Shown here: piece after piece, positions 42,073 to 50,552 of the stretch
Position numbering within the stretch: the first letter of the stretch is position 1
Layout of the letters: the number at the start of each line of letters is the position of its first letter
Assembly: GCF_000423085.1 (NCBI RefSeq)
Contig: NZ_KE383974.1
Span: 1 to 64,000, forward strand
DNA: 64,000 nt
Source: Granulicoccus phenolivorans DSM 17626 = NBRC 107789 = JCM 15570
GTDB taxonomy: Bacteria > Actinomycetota > Actinomycetes > Propionibacteriales > Propionibacteriaceae
Reading direction: 5' to 3'
Program-made: the position numbers and the translations under genes
Notes under the pieces: model-generated
Database searches by the model: none
What the model was told of the DNA's origin: nothing
The model's input: only the letters and a program-made list of their open reading frames with translations

Positions 42073-43133
42073 GCACCGCCAACCCCAAGCCGCACAAGAT
42101 CAACTTCGTCGACACCACCCTGCGCGACGGGATGTCGAGCGTGTCGCACCAGTTCACCCCCGCCAACGTCGCCGCCATCGCGGCCGGCCTGGACGCCGGC
42201 GGCATCGGCACCATCGAGGTCGCCCACGGCATCGGCATCGGGGCGTCCTCGCTGCAGTACGGCCGGGCCGTCGCCACCGATCCGGAGTACGTCGCCGCGG
42301 CCGTCGGCGCGGTCGAGAACGCCGACATCGCGGTGCTCTACGTCCCCGGCATCTCCACCATCCCGGTGTTGGCCGACTGCATCGAGGCCGGCATCAAGAC
42401 CGTCCGGGTCGCGGTGCACTGCACCGAGGCCGACTGCGGTCAGCAGCCGATCGAATGGGCCAAGGAGCAGGGCCTGACGGTGATGACCTTCCTGATGATG
42501 AGCCACAAGCTGGAGGTCGAACCGCTCACCGAACAGGCGCGCAAGCTCGCCTCCTACGGCGCCGACGTCGTCTACGTGGTCGACTCCGCCGGCGCGATGG
42601 TGCCCGAGCAGGCCGCCGCCCGGGTCAGCTCCTTCGTCTCCGCGCTGGACACCGAGGTCGGCTTCCACTCCCACAACAACCTGGGCGTGGCAATCGGTAA
42701 CGCGCTGGCTGCGGCCGAGGCCGGGGCGACCTACATCGACGGGTCCCTGCGCGGCCTGGGCGCCAGCGCCGGGAACGCGCAGACCGAGGTGATGGCCGCG
42801 GCCTTCGAGCGGGCCGGCTGGGAGACCGGGGCCAATATCTGGCCGCTGATCGACACCGCCGAGCAGGTCCTGGCGCCGCTGATGAAGCAGCCGCAGATCG
42901 TCGATGAGACCGCCCTGATGCTCGGGTACGCGGGGGTCTACTCGACCTTCTTCCACCCGACCAAGCGGGCCGCGGACAAGTACCACCTGTCCAGCCGCGA
43001 CATCCTGCTCGAACTGGGCCGCCGCAACATCATCGGGGGCCAGGAAGACATGATCATCGATGTTGCTGCCGAGATGTCCGCGGAGCGCAGCACCTCCCAG
43101 ATGTCCGCGGAGCGGAACGGAGTACCGGCATGA
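42069..43133 (+). CDS. dmpG: 4-hydroxy-2-oxovalerate aldolase
   Basis: DmpG cleaves 4-hydroxy-2-oxovalerate to pyruvate and acetaldehyde using a divalent metal. The 354-residue protein begins at GTG 42069 ([20 protein letters not shown]), contains the TTLRDG substrate/metal signature of the aldolase TIM barrel, the metal-ligand motif GFHSHNN, and the C-terminal DmpG communication domain ([13 protein letters not shown]) that contacts the dehydrogenase. GTGA overlap with dmpF and ATGA overlap with dmpC. Confidence 0.95.
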   Translation: MSTANPKPHKINFVDTTLRDGMSSVSHQFTPANVAAIAAGLDAGGIGTIEVAHGIGIGASSLQYGRAVATDPEYVAAAVGAVENADIAVLYVPGISTIPVLADCIEAGIKTVRVAVHCTEADCGQQPIEWAKEQGLTVMTFLMMSHKLEVEPLTEQARKLASYGADVVYVVDSAGAMVPEQAAARVSSFVSALDTEVGFHSHNNLGVAIGNALAAAEAGATYIDGSLRGLGASAGNAQTEVMAAAFERAGWETGANIWPLIDTAEQVLAPLMKQPQIVDETALMLGYAGVYSTFFHPTKRAADKYHLSSRDILLELGRRNIIGGQEDMIIDVAAEMSAERSTSQMSAERNGVPA

Positions 43134-44605
43134 CCGCCCCCACCCGGACCGGCGTGATTCACGTCCAGAACCTGATCGGCGGCCACTGGCGCGATGCGGC
43201 GGACGGGCGTACCTTCGAGACCCGCGATCCGCACGACGGGAGCCTGCTCGGCGTCGTCCCGCGCAGTTCGGCCGCCGACGGTGAGGCCGCCATCGTTGCG
43301 GCGCGGAAGGCGTTCGACGAGGGCCCCTGGCCGCAGCTGACCCCCAAGGAGCGCGCGAAGATCCTGCATGCGGTCGCCGATGCCGTCGACGACCACCGCG
43401 AGGAACTGGCCCTGCTGGAGACCACCGACGGTGGCAAGACGATCACCCAGTCGCTGCACGCCGAGATCCCGCGGGTCGCGCACAACCTGCGCTTCTTCGC
43501 CGACTACGTCGCGATGGCCGCGAACGAGGCCTACCCCGACGGCGCCCTGCTGTCCTACGTGCTCTACCCGCCGGCGGGCGTGGTGTCGGCGATCAGCCCG
43601 TGGAACGCGCCGCTGATGCTGGCCACCTGGAAGATCGCGCCGGCGCTGGCGTTCGGGAACACCGCGATCCTCAAGCCCGCGCCGCAGACCCCGCTGACGG
43701 CGTACCGGTTCGCCCAACTCGCCCAGGAAGCGGGCCTGCCCGACGGCGTGCTCAATGTGGTGTTCGGGTACGGCGGCGACGAGGTCGCCGGGCCGCTGAC
43801 CGGCGATTCCCGGGTGGACCGGATCACCTTCACCGGATCCTCGGCGACCGGGGTGAAGATCCTGGAGGCGGCGGCAAAGAACCACACCCCGGTCTCGGCC
43901 GAGATGGGCGGCAAGTCCGCGCAGGTCATCTTCGCCGATGCCGACCTCGACGTCGCGGTCCCGATGGCGATCCGCGGCATCTTCGGCGGCAACGGTCAGG
44001 TCTGCCTGTCCGGGTCCCGGCTGTTGGTGCAGAACTCCATCCGCGACGAGTTCGTCGCCCGGTTCGTCGCCGAGGCGGGCAGACTCACTGTCGGGGACCC
44101 GAAGGATCCGGCGAACTTCGTGGGCCCGCTGATCGAGCAGGCGCATCTGGACAAGGTCTCCGGCTACGTCGACCTGGCCCGCGAGGAGGGCGGCGAGGTG
44201 CTCGTGGGTGGCGCCCGGCTCACCGGGGATGCGTACGCCGCCGGCTTCTACTACCCGCCGACGGTGGTGACCGGCCTGACCAACGCCAACCGGGCGGCCC
44301 GGGAGGAGATCTTCGGCCCGGTGGAGACCGTCCTCGGTTTCGACACCGAGGAGGAGGCGATGCGGATCACCAACGACTCCCCGTACGGCCTGGCGGGCAT
44401 GCTCTACACCACCAACCTGGACCGCGCGCACCGGATGGCGGCCCGGTGGAAGGCGGGTACGGTGTGGATCAATACGTTCTTCGAACGCGATCTGCGGTTG
44501 CCGTTCGGGGGTGAGGGAATCAGCGGCCTCGGCCGCGAAGGAGGCCAGTACTCCCGGGACTTCTTCACCGAACCCCGCGCGGTGACCATGCGGCTGCGCG
44601 GCTGA
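43130..44605 (+). CDS. dmpC: 2-hydroxymuconic semialdehyde dehydrogenase
   Basis: DmpC oxidises the ring-cleavage product 2-hydroxymuconic semialdehyde to 4-oxalocrotonate (enol form) with NAD+. The 491-residue aldehyde dehydrogenase has Asn159 (SPWNAP), the FTGSSATG cofactor loop, catalytic Glu258 (SAEMGGKS) and catalytic Cys292 (NGQVCLSGSR). The C-terminal FFERDLRLPFGG motif resembles the WFLRDLRT-type signature of this subfamily. Its start overlaps the dmpG stop by 4 nt. Confidence 0.93.
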   Translation: MTAPTRTGVIHVQNLIGGHWRDAADGRTFETRDPHDGSLLGVVPRSSAADGEAAIVAARKAFDEGPWPQLTPKERAKILHAVADAVDDHREELALLETTDGGKTITQSLHAEIPRVAHNLRFFADYVAMAANEAYPDGALLSYVLYPPAGVVSAISPWNAPLMLATWKIAPALAFGNTAILKPAPQTPLTAYRFAQLAQEAGLPDGVLNVVFGYGGDEVAGPLTGDSRVDRITFTGSSATGVKILEAAAKNHTPVSAEMGGKSAQVIFADADLDVAVPMAIRGIFGGNGQVCLSGSRLLVQNSIRDEFVARFVAEAGRLTVGDPKDPANFVGPLIEQAHLDKVSGYVDLAREEGGEVLVGGARLTGDAYAAGFYYPPTVVTGLTNANRAAREEIFGPVETVLGFDTEEEAMRITNDSPYGLAGMLYTTNLDRAHRMAARWKAGTVWINTFFERDLRLPFGGEGISGLGREGGQYSRDFFTEPRAVTMRLRG

Positions 44606-44621
44606 GCGAAGGGGCACAACG

Positions 44622-45389
44622 ATGAGCGAGACGAGCCCGAACCGGGATCTGCACGTGGTGGTCGGGGCGACCGGCGCGGTCGGTACCGCCGTGGTCGAGC
44701 GGCTGCTCGGCTCCGGCCGCCGGGTGCTCGGCGTCGCCCGGGACGCGGCCGCGCTGGCGCACTTTGCCGACCGGGCCCCGGACCGGTTCGTCGCGGTGGC
44801 CGCGGACCTCGGCGACGATGCCGCGATCGGGGTGCTCCGGGACGCGCTGGACGCCCCGGTCCGGCTGGCCCTGTTCGGGCCCGGCCTGCGCGTCTCCGGA
44901 TCGGCGCTCACCATCGCGCCGGGGGACCTGGCGTACGCGGCGAACCTGAAGGTCTCCGGCGCGGCCCGACTGCTCCAGGCGGTCGAGGGCCACTTCGCCC
45001 CCGATGCCCGGTTCGTCGCGATCGCCGGGTCGCTCGGGCTGGAACCGGGGCCCTACGATGCGGCCCCGGGCACGGTCAATGCGGCCCTGATGAACCTGAT
45101 GCAGCAGATCTCCCAGCTCCTCGGCCCGCGCGGAGTATCCGTGCATACCATCGCCCCCGGGCCGCTGGACACCCCGCGGCTGCGAGCCTTCGCCGAGTCG
45201 CGGGCGGCGCAGGCCGGGATCACGCCCGAGCAGGCGTACCAGAACTATGTCGACCACACCAGCCTGGGGCGCCTGCCCACGGTGGAGGACATAGCCTGGC
45301 TGGTGGAGATGTTGTTGTCCCCACACGCGGCGGCGCTGCACGGCGGCGTCCTGCGCGCCGACGGCGGCGCGCTCCGCCACGCGTTCTGA
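44622..45389 (+). CDS. SDR-family protein with degraded catalytic motif
   Basis: The 255-residue protein is a short-chain dehydrogenase/reductase by fold: an N-terminal GATGAVGTAVVE nucleotide-binding segment, a FVAIAGSLGLE strand-4/5 region with the catalytic Ser position, and a C-terminal LHGGVLRADGG. However, the expected Tyr-x3-Lys pair is replaced: where it should fall the sequence reads GTVNAALMNL, with no Tyr four residues before the Lys-equivalent Asn. It may be a non-catalytic or altered SDR. It lies 16 nt after dmpC in the meta-cleavage operon, where dmpD would often be; its role is unknown. Confidence 0.8.
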   Translation: MSETSPNRDLHVVVGATGAVGTAVVERLLGSGRRVLGVARDAAALAHFADRAPDRFVAVAADLGDDAAIGVLRDALDAPVRLALFGPGLRVSGSALTIAPGDLAYAANLKVSGAARLLQAVEGHFAPDARFVAIAGSLGLEPGPYDAAPGTVNAALMNLMQQISQLLGPRGVSVHTIAPGPLDTPRLRAFAESRAAQAGITPEQAYQNYVDHTSLGRLPTVEDIAWLVEMLLSPHAAALHGGVLRADGGALRHAF

Positions 45390-45420
45390 ACCCGCACCCG
45401 AACACCCGACAGGAGTGACC

Positions 45421-45836
45421 ATGCCCGTTGCCAATCTGCACGTCCCCGCCGGTACGCCGCACGCCGAACTGATCCGGCGGGCCAGTGAGATCTACGCCTC
45501 CGCGATGGAGTCCCGGTCGACCGGGTCCGGGTCTTCGTGCACAGCTACGAACCCGACGCGATGGCCGTCGGCGGGGTCAGCGTCGCCGAGGGCGCCCCGG
45601 TGACCCCGTACTTCGAGGCGATCGCCTTCGAGGGCCGCCGGCCCGAGCAGTACACCGATCTGCTGGCCCGGATGAGCCAGGCCCTCGCCGATGCCTGCGG
45701 GGTCGACCTCGCCATCGTCCGCGGCCGGGTGATCAAGGTGAGCCCGGAAGACTGGGCGATCGCCGGCGTCCCGGCCTCGGTGGTCCGCAAGGCCGAGATC
45801 GAGGCCCGCGCGGCCGCCCGGGCGAAGGGGGAGTAG
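45421..45836 (+). pseudogene. tautomerase (4-oxalocrotonate tautomerase-like), 1-nt frameshift
   Basis: The start MPVANLHVPAGTPHAEL, with the catalytic Pro directly after Met, is typical of the tautomerase superfamily that interconverts 4-oxalocrotonate forms. The frame breaks near 45510: adding one base in the GAGTCCCGG run joins it to the frame from about 45512 to 45836, giving ESPVDRVRVFVHSYEPD and a continuous product of about 138 residues ending ARAKGE. The two pieces together look like a full tautomerase. It has a GACAGGAG ribosome binding site and is last of the dmpFGC block. A sequencing or assembly error in the short C run is a real alternative. Confidence 0.8.
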
Positions 45837-45840
45837 CCAA

Positions 45841-46119
45841 CTGCCGGAGCGGTCGGGACATTGTCCCCTGCCGCCCCGCAAGCTGGCCGGTCGGTGGGCC
45901 GCCGCCCCCGGCACGGCGGCCTTTCCGTCGCTGACCCCGCGAGAACGTGAACTGCTCGATCTGGTCGCCGCCGGGCTGGACAATCCGGCGATCGCGCGCC
46001 GGCTGGGGCTGTCGGAGAAGACCGTCCGCAACACCCTGTCGACGGTCCTGACCAAACTGGGGGTGCCGACCCGGGCCCGGGCCATCGTCCTGGCCCGGGA
46101 GGCCGGGATGGGGTCCTAA
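45841..46119 (+). pseudogene. C-terminal LuxR-type helix-turn-helix remnant
   Basis: A frame ending at the TAA at 46117-46119 encodes a clear LuxR/GerE DNA-binding domain: SLTPRERELLDLVAAGLDN, then IARRLGLSEKTVRNTLSTVL and TKLGVPTRARAIVLAREAG. Upstream there is only about 30 codons of Pro/Ala-rich linker (LPERSGHCPLPP...) with no ATG or ribosome binding site and no receiver or sensor domain. It starts right after the tautomerase stop. It is probably the 3' remnant of a LuxR-family regulator whose 5' part was lost. Confidence 0.7.
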
Positions 46120-46167
46120 GGGCACCCCGGGAGTCGGCCGGGTGGCGGGGCATTCCAGACTGGCCCC

Positions 46168-46878
46168 ATGAACAAGACTGCTGCGTACATGCCCGCCGAT
46201 CTGAACCGGCTCGAACGCGAGACCGGGATGATGCTCGCCACCGTGGAAAGCCTCAGCGATGACGAACTGGCCGCCCCTTCGCGGTGCGCCGGCTGGACCC
46301 GCGCCCATGTGGTGGCGCACTTGGTCGGCAACGCCCGCGGACTCGGCCGGCTGATCGACTGGGCGGTCACCGGCACCGAGACCCCGATGTACGCCTCGAT
46401 GGACCAGCGCAATGCCGAGATCGAGGAACTGGCCGCGCTGCCGGGGGCGCAGCTGAAGCAGCAGGTGCGCGAGAGCAGCGCCGAGTTCGCCGAGAAGGCC
46501 GCGCAACTGAAGTCGGCGAAGCTCGCGGTCACCGAGGTCGAGCGGGCCGGCCGGCCGATGAATCCGTACGCCATCCCGGCCACCCGGATCAGCGAGGTGC
46601 TCATCCACCATGCCGACCTGGAGACGCTGTGGGACCTCGAAGAGGCCGACATCGATGCCCTCGAGGACGCCCTGGATCTGGCCGTCGAGCGGATCCAGGC
46701 GCGCGAGGACTACCCCGGGCTGAGCATCGTCACCGATGAGGGCGATGAGTACACCGTCGGCGACGGCAAGATCGGTCTGCGGGGCGGCCGGGACGCGATC
46801 CTGGGCTGGATCACCCGCGGCCGTACCGAGCGCCTCAAGGTCGACGGGGCCCTGCCGGCCCCGCCCAAGTTCGCCTGA
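46168..46878 (+). CDS. maleylpyruvate isomerase family mycothiol-dependent protein
   Basis: The 236-residue protein has the MDMPI/DinB-like four-helix bundle. Recognisable parts are CAGWTRAHVVAHLVGNARGL with the metal-binding His, and RISEVLIHHADLE supplying the Glu and second His ligands, followed by a small C-terminal domain (TRGRTERLKVDG). Members use the thiol mycothiol and act as isomerases or S-transferases; some serve aromatic degradation via gentisate, which is not encoded here. It lies next to, but 50 nt beyond, the LuxR remnant. Exact reaction is unknown. Confidence 0.85.
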   Translation: MNKTAAYMPADLNRLERETGMMLATVESLSDDELAAPSRCAGWTRAHVVAHLVGNARGLGRLIDWAVTGTETPMYASMDQRNAEIEELAALPGAQLKQQVRESSAEFAEKAAQLKSAKLAVTEVERAGRPMNPYAIPATRISEVLIHHADLETLWDLEEADIDALEDALDLAVERIQAREDYPGLSIVTDEGDEYTVGDGKIGLRGGRDAILGWITRGRTERLKVDGALPAPPKFA

Positions 46879-46890
46879 GCAGCGACCCGG

Positions 46891-47550
46891 CGTACGGCGA
46901 GCGGCCGGCTTCCCGCGACGGATTCGTACGCCGGCCGGTTTCCCGCGACGGTTCTGTACGCCGGCCGGCTTCCCGCGACGGTTCCGGGGGCCGGCCGGCT
47001 TCCCGCGACGGTTCCGTGCGCCGGCCGGCTTCCCGCGACAGCTAAATCCGCAGGGACTGTTCCCGCGACGGCTCGGACCACGCAGCCCGCCGAAATGTTT
47101 CCTGCGTTTGCTGCAACACCTGCGGAACAGGGTTGCGGTCGCTAGGTGACGCAGGGCATCGCGGGAAGGGCTGGGCCGGATCTTGCCGTCGCGGGAAGGG
47201 CGGGCCGCGATGGTTCCGGGGGCCGGCCGGCGTCCCGCGATGGTTCCGGGGGCCGGCCGGCTTCCCGCGATGGTTCCGGGGGCCGGCCGGCTTCCCGCGA
47301 TGGTTCCGGGGGCCGGGCGGCTTCCCGCGACGGCTCGGACCACGCAGCGCCCCGAAATGTTTCCTGCGCTTGCTGCAACACCTGCGAAACAGGGTTGCGG
47401 TCGCTACGTGACGCAGGGCATCGCGGGAAGGGCCGGGCCGGATCTTGGCATCGCGGGAAGGGCTGGGCCGGATCTTGCCATCGCGGGACGGGCCAGGCCG
47501 GATCTTGCCATCGCGGGAAGGGCCGCCCCAGATCTTGCCGTCGCGGGAAC
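46891..47550. repeat. 30-bp repeat array with two hairpin-forming cores
   Basis: Six 30-bp units ending CTTCCCGCGACG lie at 46891-47070, then a core of about 90 bp (47071-47160), two reverse-oriented units (TCGCGGGAAGG), four forward units at 47210-47330, a second copy of the core exactly 262 bp after the first (47333-47420), and four reverse-oriented units of 30 bp to 47540. Each core folds as a nested hairpin: CCTGCG/CGCAGG outside and GCAAC-A-CCTG/CAGG-GTTGC inside (47101-47155 and 47363-47417). The two copies differ in the loop (CGGAA against CGAAA) but not the inner stem. No coding function is evident. Forward and reverse units carry the complementary word TTCCCGCGAYGG. Confidence 0.85.
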
Positions 47551-47552
47551 GA

Positions 47553-48401
47553 TCAGCCCCGGACCGCCTCGAGCGCGTTCGCCAGCGGCTCCACGACGGC
47601 GGCCCGGTACGGCCCGCGCATGGAGAACACGATCTGCTCGGCACCGGCCGCGGCGTACTCGGCGGCCTCCTCGGCGAGTTTCTTCGGGTCGGCATCATCG
47701 GCCCAGGCCACGTGCACCGAGCGCTTGATCTCCGACTCGTCCCGGCCCACCTTGGCGCAGTGCTCCTTGAGGACGGCGTCCAGTTCGCGGAACTCCGCGG
47801 TCGACTTCGGGAACAGCGCGTCCCACTGCTGGGCGAACCGCGCCACCACTCGCAGTGTCCGCTTGCGCCCGGCCCCGCCGATCACGATCGGGATCCGCGG
47901 CGCCTGGACCCCCTTGGGCTCGCAGCGGGCCTCGGTGAGTTGGTAGTACTTGCCCGCGAAGGTGGTCGTCTCGTTGGTCAGCAGCGAGTCGATCACCTCC
48001 ACGCCCTCCTCGAAGCGGTCCATCCGTTCCCGGATGGTCCCCAGCGGGATGCCGTACGCCTGGGACTCCGGTTCGAACCAGCCGGCGCCCAGACCGAGGG
48101 TGAGGCGACCACCGGAGATGATGTCCAGGGTGGCCGCGGAGTTCGCGGTCACCGCCGGGTGCCGGTAATGCATGCCGTTGACCATCGACCCGATCCGGAT
48201 CCGCGTGGTCGCCTGCGCCAGGGCGGCCAGCATCGTCCAGGATTCCAGGCAGGTCCCGTTCGGGTCCCCGATCAGCGGGTAGAAGTGGTCGAAGTGCCAG
48301 GCATAGCTGAAGGTCTCGATCTCGTCGGCGGCGCGCCAGACGTCGAGGTAGTCGGTCCAGGCTCCGTGCTGCGGTGGGGTCTTCACGGCATATTCGGTCA
48401 T
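47553..48401 (-). CDS. LLM-class F420-dependent oxidoreductase
   Basis: The 282-residue protein is a luciferase-like TIM-barrel oxidoreductase. It shows the ISGGRLTLGLGAGWFEPE phosphate-binding motif near residue 95, the IPIVIGGAGRKRTLRVVARFA motif, and a compact length typical of F420-using actinobacterial members. Cofactor preference (F420 over FMN) is inferred from the family resemblance. Its stop codon abuts the end of the 30-bp repeat array, which therefore forms its 3' flank. Substrate is unknown. Confidence 0.87.
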   Translation of the reverse strand: MTEYAVKTPPQHGAWTDYLDVWRAADEIETFSYAWHFDHFYPLIGDPNGTCLESWTMLAALAQATTRIRIGSMVNGMHYRHPAVTANSAATLDIISGGRLTLGLGAGWFEPESQAYGIPLGTIRERMDRFEEGVEVIDSLLTNETTTFAGKYYQLTEARCEPKGVQAPRIPIVIGGAGRKRTLRVVARFAQQWDALFPKSTAEFRELDAVLKEHCAKVGRDESEIKRSVHVAWADDADPKKLAEEAAEYAAAGAEQIVFSMRGPYRAAVVEPLANALEAVRG

Positions 48402-48442
48402 GGCCGCAACCTACCCGCCGACCCCGGGCGCCGATCCGGGGG

Positions 48443-49276
48443 TCAGGTGTGCTTCTTGCCCTGCGCCGCGGCCTGGGACTCGACCATCGCGGCGTGATCG
48501 GGCACGTAGCGTTCCAGTTGCCGCTCGGGGCGCAGATAGCCGGTCGGTGCGGGGCGCTTGGGAATCTTCAGCACCGGCACCGGGACCTCTCGATACGGCA
48601 CCGAATCGAGCAGGTGGCTGATCATGTTGATCCGGGCCCGCCGCTTGTCCTCGGACTCGACCAGGTTCCACGGCGCCTCGGGAATGTCGGTGTGCACCAG
48701 CATCTCGTCCTTGGCCCGGGAGTAGTCGTCCCAGCGCTGCATCGACTGCAGGTCGGTGGGGGACAGCTTCCAGCGCCGCATCGGGTCGGTCAGCCGGGAC
48801 CGGAAGCGCACCTCCTGCTCGTCCTGGGAGACCGAGAACCAGTACTTGCGCAGCATGATGCCGTCCTCGATCAGCAGCCGCTCGAAGATGGGGCACTGGT
48901 GCAGGAAGCGGTGGTACTCATCCATCGTGCAGTACCCCATCACCTTCTCCACCCCCGCCCGGTTGTACCAGGAGCGGTCGAACAGCACGATCTCGCCGGC
49001 GGCGGGCAGGTGGGAGATGTAGCGCTGGAAGTACCACTGGGACTTCTGGCGCTCGGTCGGGGTGGGCAGTGCCACGATCTGGGCGACGCGGGGGTTGAGG
49101 TACTGGGTGACCCGTTTGATCGTCGAGCCCTTGCCGGCGGCGTCGCGTCCCTCGAAGATGATCACCAGGCGCTGGCCGGTCGCCTTGACCCACTCCTGGA
49201 GCTTCACCAGTTCGGCCTGCAGGGTGAACAGCTCCGCATCGTAGAGCGACCGTTTCATCCGCTTCTTCTTGCCCAT
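48443..49276 (-). CDS. ppk2: polyphosphate kinase 2 (PPK2) family protein
   Basis: PPK2 enzymes transfer phosphate between polyphosphate and nucleotides. The 277-residue protein from ATG 49276 (MGKKKRMKRSLYDAEL) carries Walker A FEGRDAAGKGSTIKR, Walker B FDRSWYNRAGVEKVMG, and the lid module with RRWKLSPTD. The layout is that of single-domain class I PPK2, which usually favours diphosphates as acceptors. It is divergent from the LLM gene at 49376 with about 100 bp between them. Confidence 0.92.
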   Translation of the reverse strand: MGKKKRMKRSLYDAELFTLQAELVKLQEWVKATGQRLVIIFEGRDAAGKGSTIKRVTQYLNPRVAQIVALPTPTERQKSQWYFQRYISHLPAAGEIVLFDRSWYNRAGVEKVMGYCTMDEYHRFLHQCPIFERLLIEDGIMLRKYWFSVSQDEQEVRFRSRLTDPMRRWKLSPTDLQSMQRWDDYSRAKDEMLVHTDIPEAPWNLVESEDKRRARINMISHLLDSVPYREVPVPVLKIPKRPAPTGYLRPERQLERYVPDHAAMVESQAAAQGKKHT

Positions 49277-49375
49277 CGACTCAGCGTACGCGGGCTTCCC
49301 CCGGCCCGCGGGGAGATGGAATGATTGATCCATCAACTATGTTGTGCAGGGCAGAACTCATACCAAGGAGCAGAT

Positions 49376-50431
49376 ATGCCGAACAGCGACGACACCGCGA
49401 CCCGCACGGTCGAACTGGGCCTGGACACCTTCGGTGACCGCAGCTCGGATGCCGCGGGCACCCCGGTTCCGTACGCCCAGGTGATCCGCGACATCACCGA
49501 ACAGGGCATCCTGGCCGATCGGGTCGGGGTCGACTTCATCGGGATCGGCGAGCACCACCGCGACGACTTCGCGGTCTCGGCCCCCGACGTGGTGCTGGCC
49601 GGCATCGCGACGCGGACCGAACGGATCCATGTCGGTTCGGCGGTCACCGTGCTGAGCTCCGATGACCCGGTCCGGGTGTTCGAGCGCTTTGCCACCGTCG
49701 ATGCCCTCTCCAACGGGCGCGCCGAGGTGATCCTGGGCCGCGGCTCGTTCACCGAATCCTTCCCGCTGTTCGGCTTCGACCTGGCCAACTACGAGGCGCT
49801 GTTCGAGGAGAAGCTGGACCTGTTCAGCAAGCTGCTCACCGAGGAACCGGTGACCTGGCAGGGGCAGTTGCGCTCGCCGCTGGTGAACCAGGAGGTCTAC
49901 CCGAAGACCGAGCACGGGCTGAAGACCTGGATCGCGGTCGGTGGCTCGCCGGAGTCGGTGGTGCGCGCGGCGCGCTATCGGATCCCGCTGATGCTCGCCA
50001 TCATCGGCGGCCCCGCCGACCGGTTCGCGCCGTTCGTGAAGCTGTACCACGAGGCGCTGGGTCAGTACGCCCCCGGCACCACGCCGGTGGTCGGCGTCCA
50101 CTCCCCGGGCCATGTCGCCGAGACCGACGACCTGGCTCGCGAGCAGCTGTTCCCGCACTTCAAGGCGAACCGTGACCGGATCGGTGCAGAGCGGGGCTGG
50201 CCGGCGGCCACCCGCGCCGACTTCGAGCGCGAGATCGAGCACGGAGCCCTGTACGTCGGATCCCCCGAGACCGTGGCGCGCAAGATCGCTCGGACGGTGC
50301 AGGACCTTGGGCTGGACCGGTTCGACCTGAAGTACGCCAGCGGCCCGATGCCGCACGCCCAGCTGATGCAGTCCATCGAGCTCTACGGCACCACGGTGAT
50401 CCCGCGGGTCCGCGAACTGCTCGCGGACTGA
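49376..50431 (+). CDS. LLM-class flavin-dependent oxidoreductase (luciferase-like)
   Basis: The 351-residue protein resembles bacterial luciferase alpha-type and alkanal monooxygenase-like enzymes: ELGLDTFGDRS at the N-terminus, DFIGIGEHHRDDFAVS, LSNGRAEVILGRGSF, and the C-terminal FDLKYASGPMPHAQLM. The EHHR segment is typical of FMN-dependent members. I chose ATG 49376 because it follows CAAGGAG; the upstream in-frame ATG at 49325 gives a poor N-terminus. Substrate is unknown. A monocistronic unit. Confidence 0.87.
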   Translation: MPNSDDTATRTVELGLDTFGDRSSDAAGTPVPYAQVIRDITEQGILADRVGVDFIGIGEHHRDDFAVSAPDVVLAGIATRTERIHVGSAVTVLSSDDPVRVFERFATVDALSNGRAEVILGRGSFTESFPLFGFDLANYEALFEEKLDLFSKLLTEEPVTWQGQLRSPLVNQEVYPKTEHGLKTWIAVGGSPESVVRAARYRIPLMLAIIGGPADRFAPFVKLYHEALGQYAPGTTPVVGVHSPGHVAETDDLAREQLFPHFKANRDRIGAERGWPAATRADFEREIEHGALYVGSPETVARKIARTVQDLGLDRFDLKYASGPMPHAQLMQSIELYGTTVIPRVRELLAD

Positions 50432-50552
50432 CCCGTACGCCGTCGGCCGGTCACCGGGGTGAGTACGGCCAGTGCGGCCGCGCGGAGGGCCGACCAGCCG
50501 GTCCGGTCCGCCCGGCCGCGGCCGGTGTCCCGGACGGTCCGGGGGACCGGAA

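Noticed and set aside
46891-47550. CRISPR array
   Set aside because: The 30-bp periodicity is that of directly tandem units with no unique spacers, both orientations occur within the array, and no cas genes are nearby.
47146-47946. Plus-strand frames of up to 266 codons starting within the 47-kb repeat array
   Set aside because: They are repeat-derived (SRDGSGGRPA peptides) and then run antisense through the LLM oxidoreductase gene.
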